This document shows positions 14,502 through 21,796 of a stretch of 23,808 nucleotides of DNA, piece by piece. The position numbers were made by a program, and so were the translations under genes. The first letter of the stretch is position 1. Each line of letters starts with the position of its first letter. Source of the stretch: Candidatus Thorarchaeota archaeon (GTDB lineage: Archaea > Asgardarchaeota > Thorarchaeia > Thorarchaeales > Thorarchaeaceae); the NCBI GenBank assembly GCA_016839345.1, contig JAEOUL010000317.1, forward strand, positions 1 to 23,808, in the 5' to 3' direction. Below the pieces are notes generated by a model. The model worked only from the letters and a program-made list of their open reading frames with translations, ran no database searches and was not told the DNA's origin.

Positions 14502-14615
14502 ATGGGTCTTGGAGATGAGCTTTCATTGAAAGTGAGATTTGTAGCCGCTTTGATTATAGGAATACTTGTCGGAATAATCGTTATTCTACTCTTGATGCAA
14601 GCAAATGTAATCTAG
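14502..14615 (+). CDS. Small single-helix membrane protein (37 residues)
   Basis: ATG 14502 opens a 37-codon frame: a short polar start (MGLGDELSLKVR), one strongly hydrophobic helix (FVAALIIGILVGIIVILLL) and a QANVI tail. There is no SD; a TATA-like GTTAAAAAATTC (14477-14488) lies about 20 bp before the ATG, so it would be leaderless. Too short for usual gene finders. The clean single-helix pattern in an otherwise empty 300-bp gap supports it; the rest of 14440-14741 shows nothing else. Confidence 0.42.
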   Translation: MGLGDELSLKVRFVAALIIGILVGIIVILLLMQANVI

Positions 14616-14741
14616 AAGGCTTGCTGGACTTGTCGTGAAGAGGAAATAGTTTGACTGTTTGAAAGAGAGAAGACATCCTTTTCCTGATATGAAAGCTGAA
14701 ACTAGATCTTACTCTTTCAACGGAGATTCAATTCTATGCTG

Positions 14742-15554
14742 TCAATAGTGAGGGTCTAAAATTATCACCGTACAGTTCGCAAGATCGGCGAAATCCTCTG
14801 CATAGAATCTACGTTCCGTTACGAAACCGACTCCAACATCCCAGTGTGTGGGTATAGCATACTTGAGATCCGAATTGATTTTGAGGTCATCTATCGCTTT
14901 CGCTGCTTCACTTGCATTCGTCCATGCATTATTGGGAGAATCACTTACTGGTAAAATTGCTATATCTGAATCAATTGATTGCATTTCAGGGATACGATCA
15001 GTGTCACCTGCATGATATATTCTAGTCCCTTCAAAATCGATTATTACACCAGTGTTGTTTTCGGCTCTAGTGTGCATAGGAGTTTCTGTGCCATAGTAAG
15101 TCGCATTGTAACAGTAGCTAGGTACAAACTCAAAACTCACTTTGTCGTATGTAAGAACATCTCCGGGTCTGACAGTATAATTCGCTTCAACTATTTCAGC
15201 TGGTTCTTGCGAAGCGATGACAATTGTATCACTGTCAGATAACTTCCTGACAAGATACGAAGAACAATGTGTGGCATGATTATGTGAGATTATAATAAAA
15301 TCCGCTGTTTCCAGTAATGTATCATTTTCATCTACAAAGAAATATGCAGGGTCTACGTAAACAACAACATCGTCATATTTCATTTTGAAACCCATAATCA
15401 TCAGAAACCAAATATCAACACCATTGTAATGAAGTCCCTCAGGTGGTTCTAGGTGTGTTTCATTTCCAGGATTATTCATGAACGCAACGTATGAAACCAC
15501 GCTTACAACTAGTATACATACAACAGCTATCCCTATGAGTTGGTTTCTGTTCAT
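14742..15554 (-). CDS. Membrane-anchored metallo-beta-lactamase-fold protein (UlaG/Lactamase_B_3-like)
   Basis: From ATG 15554 (SD GAGGAGTG) the protein is 270 residues. A signal-anchor (residues 5-26, LIGIAVVCILVVSVVSYVAF) places the rest outside the cell. The fold motifs are IIISHNHATHCSSYL (in place of HxHxDH), RIYHAGDTDRIPEM and IPTHWDVG. The aspartate of HxHxDH is Thr95 here, so the two-metal site is altered. Close relatives are UlaG-like lactonases and PF13483 phosphodiesterase-like hydrolases. Many NxT/NxS sites (NETH, NATYYG, NNTG, NCTV) fit an extracellular glycoprotein. It is divergent from an NTF2-like gene. Substrate unknown. Confidence 0.86.
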   Translation of the reverse strand: MNRNQLIGIAVVCILVVSVVSYVAFMNNPGNETHLEPPEGLHYNGVDIWFLMIMGFKMKYDDVVVYVDPAYFFVDENDTLLETADFIIISHNHATHCSSYLVRKLSDSDTIVIASQEPAEIVEANYTVRPGDVLTYDKVSFEFVPSYCYNATYYGTETPMHTRAENNTGVIIDFEGTRIYHAGDTDRIPEMQSIDSDIAILPVSDSPNNAWTNASEAAKAIDDLKINSDLKYAIPTHWDVGVGFVTERRFYAEDFADLANCTVIILDPHY

Positions 15555-15758
15555 TTCAAATACACTCCTCATGCAAGATGTTTCTCTCACTGCAAATCCA
15601 ACTATATTGATTCAATCCGCATTCTATTGTTTATTAAGAGCATATTTTGGCGCAACGCGATGAAATGTACAATCCTCCGATTTTCCATATTTCCGGCAGA
15701 TGTCAGTACATACCTTATTCCTACTTCTACACATTCCAAGATTGAGGATTGATAAAAC

Positions 15759-16139
15759 ATGAGCAATGATATCGATCAAATTAGAAAAACCGTACAGGCA
15801 TATTTCGATGGTGTTTCAACAAGGAACTACGACAAATTTCTCGAGTCTTGGCATACTGATGCAAAGATGAGTTTTGTAAAAGATGGGCAACCTTCATCTG
15901 TAGATCGAGATTTCTGGAAGGATTGGTGCAAACAAGATTCAAGCTCCACTCTGAACACTCAAGCATGGATTGAGTCGATTGACATTAGAGGGTCTGTTGC
16001 TGTTGTCAGAAGTAAGCTGATTAGGGAGATGTCTGATGCCATCTATGATTTCACTGATTTTCTCACATTGTTGAAGCAGGATGAAGAGAACTGGGTCATC
16101 ATGAGTAAGGCATACAACTCTGAGATTACAAAGAAGTAA
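15759..16139 (+). CDS. NTF2-like (SnoaL/lumazine-binding type) protein
   Basis: 126 residues with the cone-shaped alpha+beta pattern of the NTF2 superfamily: IRKTVQAYFDGVSTRNYDKFLESWHTDAKM (helices, then first strand), RDFWKDWC, and the strand series AWIESIDIRGSVAVVRSKL, YDFTDFLTLLKQDEENWVIMSKAY. This is closest to putative lumazine-binding (PF12893) or SnoaL-like proteins. SD GAGGATTGAT lies 5 nt before ATG. Such proteins are small-molecule binders or enzymes, often acting as dehydratases, cyclases or folding partners. No catalytic residues are certain. Confidence 0.83.
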   Translation: MSNDIDQIRKTVQAYFDGVSTRNYDKFLESWHTDAKMSFVKDGQPSSVDRDFWKDWCKQDSSSTLNTQAWIESIDIRGSVAVVRSKLIREMSDAIYDFTDFLTLLKQDEENWVIMSKAYNSEITKK

Positions 16140-16171
16140 GCGTGCTCAATCAATGAGGGAGAAGGTTCTTG

Positions 16172-16912
16172 CTAGCTGGCTTCCCTATACGGATATGACT
16201 CACGAATCATTGGATGTACTCCCCGACTACCAGAGAAATGGTGCCACGTGTGAATGTGTGGTACAATCGCGTTCATGATTTTGTTCTCTGCTTTTTTCAA
16301 ATGCTCCTGAAATGTAGTTCTTGATAATTCAATCTTATCTGCAATAGTCTGAACATCAGCATCACGAGGAATCTTATAATACCCATACGCAAATGCAGTT
16401 AGCAACGCATCAGTCTGTTTTTCAGTAATACCTGCAAAGAGAGTTTCGGTTGTAACTGTCATCTGACTTTCTGAAAACCCTTTGAAGGGGACTTTGCGTA
16501 ACATCCATGGTACAAAACAGCACTCATCGAATTTGGAAAGGATTTGATTAATGTGCTCATGTTGAAATACTATAATCCTATGATATTGCCAGCCTCTAGT
16601 AAAGGCGACTGGACAAATGGGAATTATGCCAAACTCTTCTATACAATCTTCTAATATCTTCTCTACACTACATAGATGCACAGTGGATATGATATATCCT
16701 CGATCATCCTCTCTATACGTGTCAATCATCCCTTCAAGTTCTGCTATATCATCTATGGCGGAAGAACAATCACCTTGGTCTTTTGGAATCACCTCAATAA
16801 CTTCCCGCTTACCTGTCCTCCAGACCTTTATCCTGCTTTGGGGATTTCTATGTGAAATCTCTCCAAGTCTGCAATCATGTCTGATTTTAAATTCGATTTC
16901 AAACATTGGCAT
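16172..16912 (-). CDS. HTH_10 (bacterio-opsin activator type) transcriptional regulator
   Basis: The C-terminal 60 residues before the tail show the HTH_10 (PF04967) pattern: GITEKQTDALLTAFAYGYYK, IPRDADVQTIADKIELS, RTTFQEHLKKAENKIM. The N-terminal 170 residues form a variable sensor region of the kind found in archaeal HTH_10 proteins (start MFEIEFKIRHDCRLGEISHR). ATG 16912 has an AGGGTTGAT SD; an upstream in-frame TGA excludes an earlier start. Family members in haloarchaea and others regulate transcription in response to light, oxygen or metabolites. It is convergent with the NTF2-like gene, separated by 32 nt. The signal is unknown. Confidence 0.87.
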   Translation of the reverse strand: MPMFEIEFKIRHDCRLGEISHRNPQSRIKVWRTGKREVIEVIPKDQGDCSSAIDDIAELEGMIDTYREDDRGYIISTVHLCSVEKILEDCIEEFGIIPICPVAFTRGWQYHRIIVFQHEHINQILSKFDECCFVPWMLRKVPFKGFSESQMTVTTETLFAGITEKQTDALLTAFAYGYYKIPRDADVQTIADKIELSRTTFQEHLKKAENKIMNAIVPHIHTWHHFSGSRGVHPMIRESYPYREAS

Positions 16913-17068
16913 CGAATCAACCCTCTCAAAATGCCTATTATGTCATCAACCGTCATATGACAGTATTCATTCTTTGGAAGAACGCAAATAATTCGATCTC
17001 CAGCTCCAAAGAGTTCCCCTACCATAAAAATAACTCAGGAACTTGATTTGATTGACTGATATACATAA

Positions 17069-17626
17069 TCACTGATTATATTGTAAAGCAGAAGGAGGTG
17101 TAGTCAATTCCATCTCGCCCTCGAGTCCCCATCTTGTTAGAACCTTACTATATAGTACTGCACCCTCTTCAATAGATGGAGAGAAAATATTGCTTCTGTC
17201 ATTCATGAATTCAAAAACTACACTCTCTCCTGGTTTAATTTCAGGCCAAACGAAATACTCGACACTGGAAACCAAGTCAAGTGTGACTAATTGCCCGCTT
17301 GTGTTATAGAAAAAGATGGTAACTTGGACAGCCCAAAAGTTGTTTACCGTGGTGGTTCCGTTGTTTGTAACATTAACCCAAACTGTTGTATAAAAAGGAG
17401 GTCCCTCTTCCGGAATTTCTGGCATGAAATCCTGCCAATAAGTTGTCTCAGCCCATGCTGCAAGTCCATCCTTGATGATGATCTCTGGCTCCTCCTCTGG
17501 AGGTTCTGGAGGTGGTGGAATTTGAGGCGGGCTTGAGTAAAATAGATTCATGAACACTCCCAATGCACCTAAACCTATGATAGCAACTAGAATAACACCC
17601 ATCGCAGTAAACTTCCTAGCTGTCAT
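17069..17626 (-). CDS. Membrane-anchored extracellular beta-sandwich protein
   Basis: 185 residues: an N-terminal hydrophobic anchor (about 9-27, MGVILVAIIGLGALGVFMN), a Pro/Glu-rich linker (PPPPEPPEEEPE) and an extracellular domain with alternating strands and N-glycosylation-like sites (NVTNNGTTTVNN). The pattern NVTNNGTTTVNNFWAVQVTIFFYN, later IKPGESVVFEF, resembles FxLYD/CARDB-type beta sandwiches used in archaeal cell-surface proteins. SD AGGAAAG precedes ATG 17626. The distance to the HTH_10 gene start is 156 bp, so no clear operon. Specific function unknown. Confidence 0.8.
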   Translation of the reverse strand: MTARKFTAMGVILVAIIGLGALGVFMNLFYSSPPQIPPPPEPPEEEPEIIIKDGLAAWAETTYWQDFMPEIPEEGPPFYTTVWVNVTNNGTTTVNNFWAVQVTIFFYNTSGQLVTLDLVSSVEYFVWPEIKPGESVVFEFMNDRSNIFSPSIEEGAVLYSKVLTRWGLEGEMELTTPPSALQYNQ

Positions 17627-17812
17627 TACTTTCCTGTAGACAGTGCTTTATTTTATTATAAACCTACAAATTAGAACAGTAAAATATCTGTTTCAACAAA
17701 ATGTTCCTTAATATTTGATACAAAAGAATGTGAAACGAGCGCGGAAAACCCTCTCCTGATTTTAAAATAGACACTTCATCAATCTTTCATGACGATATGA
17801 ACCTAATCTGGT

Positions 17813-17838
17813 CCAAAGATATCACATTCCATGACGAT
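17813..17838 (+). repeat. Dispersed 26-bp motif, copy 4
   Basis: Blocks CCAAAGATA, TCACATTC, CATGACGAT, with an extra isolated CATGACGAT half at 17788-17796. It lies between the divergent genes starting at 17626 (minus) and 17898 (plus). A degenerate GA-rich/CTCTCC stretch occurs at 17738-17757. Confidence 0.65.
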
Positions 17839-17897
17839 TTGGATGATGGCAACAAATTACTTTAATCAATCCTCTATCTTTTACGCGAGGCATCGTA

Positions 17898-18821
17898 ATG
17901 AATGAGGTATTAGATGGTACATATCTGCCTTTCACAGAAGCACAGTTGCTGAGCCATTTTGCTAAGGTCAAGCATCGAGGAAACTGTGTTAGGAATGAAA
18001 GACATCTGAGCTACTACAAGAACAGCATTCAAAGTTATCATCAGTATCTTGCTGAAACTTCGGATAAGAGAGGTAGACCTCTATCAGAGATGAAGGGACC
18101 CTGTCAGATAGAGAAAGATGAACGATTCTGGGTTGCCACGTGTTTGATGACAATGTTCTATGACGAACGACGACTGCAGATGTTGCAGAAACTCTTCACT
18201 GAAACTTTTGGCGAAAATCCTCCCCTGGCTGGTCTAAAATCTTGGCGAGAGTGTCTGGAAGGAGATCTAGAGCTATTCTTTGAAACCACTCTGCCCTCGC
18301 CGTCCTCCTACAAGACTTGGCTTCGCCGAAACTTGAATGAGCGGCAATTCATCCCCTTTGTTTTACATGGTGCACATGGAAAATCACATCTAGAAGGCCC
18401 CACACATCTAGACGCTCTGCTCATAAATCCAAGCAACGGCTTCGCGGTGATAGTAGAAGCGAAGGTTCTGTCTGACATCAGCTGTCAGATTACCTACGAT
18501 GCCGCCCGAAACCAGATGGCCAGGATTATCGATGTCATGTTGGAAGAAAACAAGAATCTCTGCGAACCGTTATCCCAGAGAAATCCTGAAAGGACACTGT
18601 TCCTCCTGTTGACACCTGAAATGTTCAAAATCAATCCCTCTCGCAGGTTATATGGATGCAAGTTTAATGATTACAAGAGGAATCAGGAATCATTAGCTGT
18701 CGAATTGCCTCACAGGAAGAATCTGAACTGGCTCGAAATTCGCCGCAGGTTAGGATGGCTCACCTTTGAAGACTTCCATAGGACAAACAGAGATTGTTGT
18801 CCATGGCTATCCAAACAATAG
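17898..18821 (+). CDS. PD-(D/E)XK nuclease-like protein of unknown role
   Basis: A 307-residue protein with a restriction-nuclease core in its second half. THLDALLINPS (Asp172), FAVIVEAKVLSD (Glu187, Lys189) and ARNQMARIIDVM (Gln206) give the D, ExK and Q spacing of PD-(D/E)XK enzymes; Glu166 upstream may be the fourth residue. The N-terminal 140 residues are helical and charged and may bind nucleic acid or a partner. There is no methylase, helicase or other known defence gene beside it, so it is not a standard restriction system. The reading as nuclease rests on motif recognition; a repair or mobile-element remnant is possible. A short stop-codon-proximal hairpin (18836) and a 26-bp motif follow it. 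Confidence 0.78.
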   Translation: MNEVLDGTYLPFTEAQLLSHFAKVKHRGNCVRNERHLSYYKNSIQSYHQYLAETSDKRGRPLSEMKGPCQIEKDERFWVATCLMTMFYDERRLQMLQKLFTETFGENPPLAGLKSWRECLEGDLELFFETTLPSPSSYKTWLRRNLNERQFIPFVLHGAHGKSHLEGPTHLDALLINPSNGFAVIVEAKVLSDISCQITYDAARNQMARIIDVMLEENKNLCEPLSQRNPERTLFLLLTPEMFKINPSRRLYGCKFNDYKRNQESLAVELPHRKNLNWLEIRRRLGWLTFEDFHRTNRDCCPWLSKQ

Positions 18822-18835
18822 AAGAAATACCAAGC

Positions 18836-18856
18836 GAGAGAGGATCTACCTCTCTC
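18836..18856. terminator. GAGAGAGG/CCTCTCTC hairpin (copy 3)
   Basis: 8-bp perfect stem, loop ATCTA, starting 14 nt after the stop of the nuclease-like gene (18821). It lies between convergent genes. Confidence 0.6.
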
Positions 18857-18880
18857 AAATCTAAATCATGACTTTTTTGA

Positions 18881-18906
18881 CTAAAGATTTCCCGTGCTAT
18901 GACGGT
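18881..18906 (+). repeat. Dispersed 26-bp motif, copy 5
   Basis: Blocks CTAAAGATT, TCCCGTGC, TATGACGGT. It lies 24 bp after hairpin copy 3 and just before the minus gene end at 18916. Confidence 0.55.
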
Positions 18907-18915
18907 TTTGTATCA

Positions 18916-19893
18916 CTATTCTCCAATTATGAACTTCGCGGACTTCACTACAAGCGTGCAAAAATCGTTTGGATATTCGTGGCCAATATCGGGATAGGAA
19001 TACAACTCGCAATCGATTCCTGAAGCAAGAGCCAATTCATGGAATTTTTTATGCGAAGGGTGCCTTGGTACGTCTTTTTCACCGGATACAATGACACCTT
19101 TGAGCTTCTTACCAATAAGAGAGGGTGACTCTGGGTCAAAGAAATTCTCAGGTTTCAAGGCTTGTGCTATAGTAAGAAATCCTTTGGCCGGGATGATTCC
19201 CTTCGCAATTGCCTGAAGAGCAATTCCTGCGCCTTGGGACATTCCACTAACAATCACTTGCGTTTCATCCACATCATCTCGCTGGATGAGAATCTTGTAA
19301 GCATCTCTAACCTCCTGCATAGATATGCTCTCATCATCCCAAGCATATTGTCCAAAAGCGTGTATCTGAGACGACCTGAGTGAAGCAAATACAATATCAA
19401 TCATTTCAAGAGCAGGTTTCCAGTAGAATTGTGAGATGGTATGGTCAGAATGACGACCATCTAGAAAGAGAATCAAGGGATACTTTTTACTCTCTTTAGC
19501 TCCTTTTGGAGTTCTTACAATCAGTTGAGTTTCTGTGTTCTCCTTTACTTCTTGATGCATATTCTCATGTTGACTTATGACATCTTTCAACCGAGATGAT
19601 TTACTGATATCTTTCAGATATTCGTCCAAAATTGACTCACTGTACCAGATGCCCTGTTGAAGACTCTCCTGCAATTTGTGTTGAATTAGTTCAATGTCTT
19701 GTGTTTCAGCAGCAGTCCCTATTTCCCAATCATATTTCAAAGAGGTCATGTATAGGTTTGTTGAAGAAATGGAGGATATCAACTTCGTCAGTTCTTCATA
19801 CTTTTCATCAGTATACAGGCTGAAGAGTTGATCTCGAATTTTGTAAATCTCTTCAAAAGTATCTTCATATTGTGGATTTTCAAGGACCTGCAT
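18916..19893 (-). CDS. Alpha/beta hydrolase (dienelactone hydrolase/carboxylesterase-like)
   Basis: From ATG 19893 (SD GAGGA, 7 nt) the protein is 325 residues; a longer frame to 20016 lacks support. The first 120 residues are an extra helical domain of unknown role (VLENPQYEDTFEEIYKIRDQLF...). The hydrolase domain has the nucleophile elbow SGMSQGAGIA (Ser219), Asp274 (SGEKD) and His305 (DIGHEYP). The strand YPLILFLDGRHSD carries a probable oxyanion-hole region. It resembles dienelactone hydrolase, phospholipase/carboxylesterase or small esterase-like proteins. No signal peptide. It is divergent from the DUF6265 gene, with a strong inverted repeat between them. Confidence 0.86.
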   Translation of the reverse strand: MQVLENPQYEDTFEEIYKIRDQLFSLYTDEKYEELTKLISSISSTNLYMTSLKYDWEIGTAAETQDIELIQHKLQESLQQGIWYSESILDEYLKDISKSSRLKDVISQHENMHQEVKENTETQLIVRTPKGAKESKKYPLILFLDGRHSDHTISQFYWKPALEMIDIVFASLRSSQIHAFGQYAWDDESISMQEVRDAYKILIQRDDVDETQVIVSGMSQGAGIALQAIAKGIIPAKGFLTIAQALKPENFFDPESPSLIGKKLKGVIVSGEKDVPRHPSHKKFHELALASGIDCELYSYPDIGHEYPNDFCTLVVKSAKFIIGE

Positions 19894-19961
19894 AATAAAT
19901 TCCTCACAGTAATCCACTCCCCCCAAAGGATAGTACTCAAAAACTTGAATGATAAGATAAA

Positions 19962-19988
19962 TTTTACCAAGAGAGTAATTTGGTAAAA
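19962..19988. promoter_or_regulatory. Perfect 9-bp inverted repeat with 9-base spacer
   Basis: TTTTACCAA (19962-19970), nine bases, TTGGTAAAA (19980-19988). It lies between divergent hydrolase (start 19893) and DUF6265 (start 20064) genes and is likely an operator for one or both. Confidence 0.5.
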
Positions 19989-20063
19989 AGAATGAAAGAA
20001 CAAAATACTCCCGCACATGAAAATTAGGATTACATTTGTTTGTCTTGTCCTAAAGGAATTACT

Positions 20064-20576
20064 ATGAGCAGTACACATTTGTATTTGGATGTCACCTCTC
20101 TATCCAAGCAAGTGGGGATAGAAATGACATACTCTAAGACGCCTTTGAAAGGTAATGCTGTTAGGGATCTCGATTTTCTGACAGGTCATTGGAGAGGAGT
20201 GATAGGAGAAGATGTTGTCGAAGAGTATTGGTTACCTGAAATGTACTCCAACAAGGCCTGTATCTTTCGTTGGATCAAAAAAGGTGAACTCTACATCTAT
20301 GAACTTGTTGCACTTGTTGAGCGAGATGGGGAGCTTCACATGCTACTCCGTCACTTCGATAAAGGATTCACAGCTTGGGAGGACAAGACTAGTCCTAGGG
20401 ATTTTGTTGTGACAGAACTATCAAAGACTGAAGCAGTCTTCATAGATACACAAAAACCTGATGGTGGATTTCTTCGATATGATACAAGTAAAAAAGACAC
20501 TCTCAAGTTCTTTGACCATGAACCAGATGGGACAGTCAATTTCTCACTTGTTTTCAAGAAAGTAGATGTTTTTTGA
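20064..20576 (+). CDS. DUF6265 family protein
   Basis: From ATG 20064 (SD AAAGGA) the protein is 170 residues. The conserved core is LDFLTGHWRGVIGEDVVEEYW followed by EMYSNKACIFRWIKKGELYIYE, VERDGELHMLLRHFDKGFTAWE and TQKPDGGFLRYDTSKKDTL. This is the lipocalin-like DUF6265 pattern of about 130 residues (WxG...E.W, then a long beta region). Such proteins are small, usually single-domain, and of unknown function; a small-molecule-binding barrel is likely. It is divergent from the hydrolase and convergent with the regulator at 20623, with hairpin copy 4 between. Confidence 0.83.
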   Translation: MSSTHLYLDVTSLSKQVGIEMTYSKTPLKGNAVRDLDFLTGHWRGVIGEDVVEEYWLPEMYSNKACIFRWIKKGELYIYELVALVERDGELHMLLRHFDKGFTAWEDKTSPRDFVVTELSKTEAVFIDTQKPDGGFLRYDTSKKDTLKFFDHEPDGTVNFSLVFKKVDVF

Positions 20577-20588
20577 AAAAGTGCTAGT

Positions 20589-20609
20589 GAGAGAACAAGA
20601 TACTCTCTC
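20589..20609. terminator. GAGAGA/TCTCTC hairpin (copy 4)
   Basis: 6-bp stem with a 9-base loop, 12 nt after the plus gene stop (20576) and 13 nt after the minus-strand stop (20625-20623). It probably ends both convergent transcripts. Confidence 0.55.
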
Positions 20610-20622
20610 CATAAATTTGAAC

Positions 20623-21672
20623 CTACATCTGTTTCTCTTTCTCTAGAAACTCAGAGAGATCCTGATGAGCTTGTCTAAAGAATCTCGTATTGTACTTGAA
20701 GCCCTCAATCTGTTCAATAATTCTTTGGACCTTTGTCATGATGAGAGAGGTTTCTTCTGAATTTCTTTCTGATTGTCTATCAGATTGAAGATTGGATAAC
20801 ATCTCTTGAAATCTTGGGACAGACGAGTAGATGAAATTGTCCGTGTTCAAAACATGCGCGAGTGTGCTCAATGAAATAGATTCCAGATAATAGATTCTTG
20901 GTTTTCGATATTGTTTCGGTAGAGTGCTGATATATACACTGTTCAAAGGGTCGCGCAGGAAACGAGAAACTGTACTGCGTGAGAATCCCGAATGAGTCAT
21001 CAGAGTCTTTTGATTTGCACTCCGATGAGTATAGAAGATGCTCAATAATCGATTCCTTATAGGGTCATTTCTATAATACTCAAAGATGTCCATTATGGCT
21101 TCCTCTATCCCTCGTGTTTCGAATCGATAGACGACTATCTCGTTAGGAGGTATTATTTCTGAAACGTCTTCTTTAAAGAAAGAGTATTTCTGCCTTCTAT
21201 TGATTTGTCGTCTTTGAGTTTCGATATAGTTTCGAAGGCTATTGAGTCGCAAGTGAAGAAATTGTGTTTCGATAGGATACTTGTGTTGTATCTTTTGAAG
21301 ATCTGTTTGTTTATCCACTATGAATGAATCTAGCTTCTCCAAATCCTCAATTAGTAGAGTGGGGGGAGTATAGACAAAATTCGCTCTTTCTGGTTCCATC
21401 GAGTAAAGATTCTGGTGCGTCTTTGGGATTAGCTTTCGACTTATGATGTCTGTCTGAAGAAACAACTTTAGTGTCGATGAAATAGTGCCCAGAGAAAATC
21501 CTGTTAGTTGTTTCAGTTGTTTCTGAGTTAAGGCATCATAGATTTTGAGATAAGCGAAGACCTCTGTCATCTTTGGGTTTAGATTCATCATTTTTCCAAC
21601 TGTCTTGTAAAACGTGACTATTTCTCTCTCAATCTTCTTCGATTGTTTTGAGAGTAATTTAGCTTGGTTCAT
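20623..21672 (-). CDS. Double winged-helix (MarR/GbsR-type) transcriptional regulator
   Basis: A protein of 349 residues from ATG 21672 (GGAG SD); an in-frame TTG at 21747 would extend it to 374. The first winged helix is around residues 30-95 (LNPKMTEVFAYLKIYDALTQKQLKQLTGFSLGTISSTLKLF), typical of archaeal MarR/GbsR-like regulators. The second is around 200-260 (IRNRLLSIFYTHRSANQKTLMTHSGFSRSTVSRFLRDPLNS). Between them lies a long helical linker (ETQFLHLRLNSLRNYIETQRRQINRRQ). C-terminal residues are helical and end in EKEKQM. The gene is divergent from the SBBP surface protein and probably regulates it and itself; a 14-bp palindrome (21746-21759) lies between. Two DNA-binding domains in one chain suggests binding as a single chain to long operators. 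Confidence 0.83.
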   Translation of the reverse strand: MNQAKLLSKQSKKIEREIVTFYKTVGKMMNLNPKMTEVFAYLKIYDALTQKQLKQLTGFSLGTISSTLKLFLQTDIISRKLIPKTHQNLYSMEPERANFVYTPPTLLIEDLEKLDSFIVDKQTDLQKIQHKYPIETQFLHLRLNSLRNYIETQRRQINRRQKYSFFKEDVSEIIPPNEIVVYRFETRGIEEAIMDIFEYYRNDPIRNRLLSIFYTHRSANQKTLMTHSGFSRSTVSRFLRDPLNSVYISTLPKQYRKPRIYYLESISLSTLAHVLNTDNFIYSSVPRFQEMLSNLQSDRQSERNSEETSLIMTKVQRIIEQIEGFKYNTRFFRQAHQDLSEFLEKEKQM

Positions 21673-21745
21673 TGACTCCAACCTGAATTCACCGGCACTC
21701 GGTATATCAATCAAACTTTTGCTGTGATGGTAATGTATATTTTTC

Positions 21746-21759
21746 AAATTTTAAAATTT
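21746..21759. promoter_or_regulatory. 14-bp AT palindrome in the divergent regulator/SBBP promoter
   Basis: AAATTTTAAAATTT (perfect), flanked by TTTTC on the left and AGAAAA on the right, which nearly extends the symmetry. The TATA-like ATATAAAT (21765-21772) lies just past it. A candidate operator for the regulator. Confidence 0.45.
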
Positions 21760-21796
21760 AGAAAATATAAATCTACTTGATCAGGAGGATCTTGTA

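Noticed and set aside
16828..17025. 65-codon minus frame upstream of the HTH_10 gene
   Set aside because: It overlaps the start of the HTH_10 gene in another frame, has no recognisable pattern, and the HTH_10 start at 16912 is well supported by SD and upstream stop.
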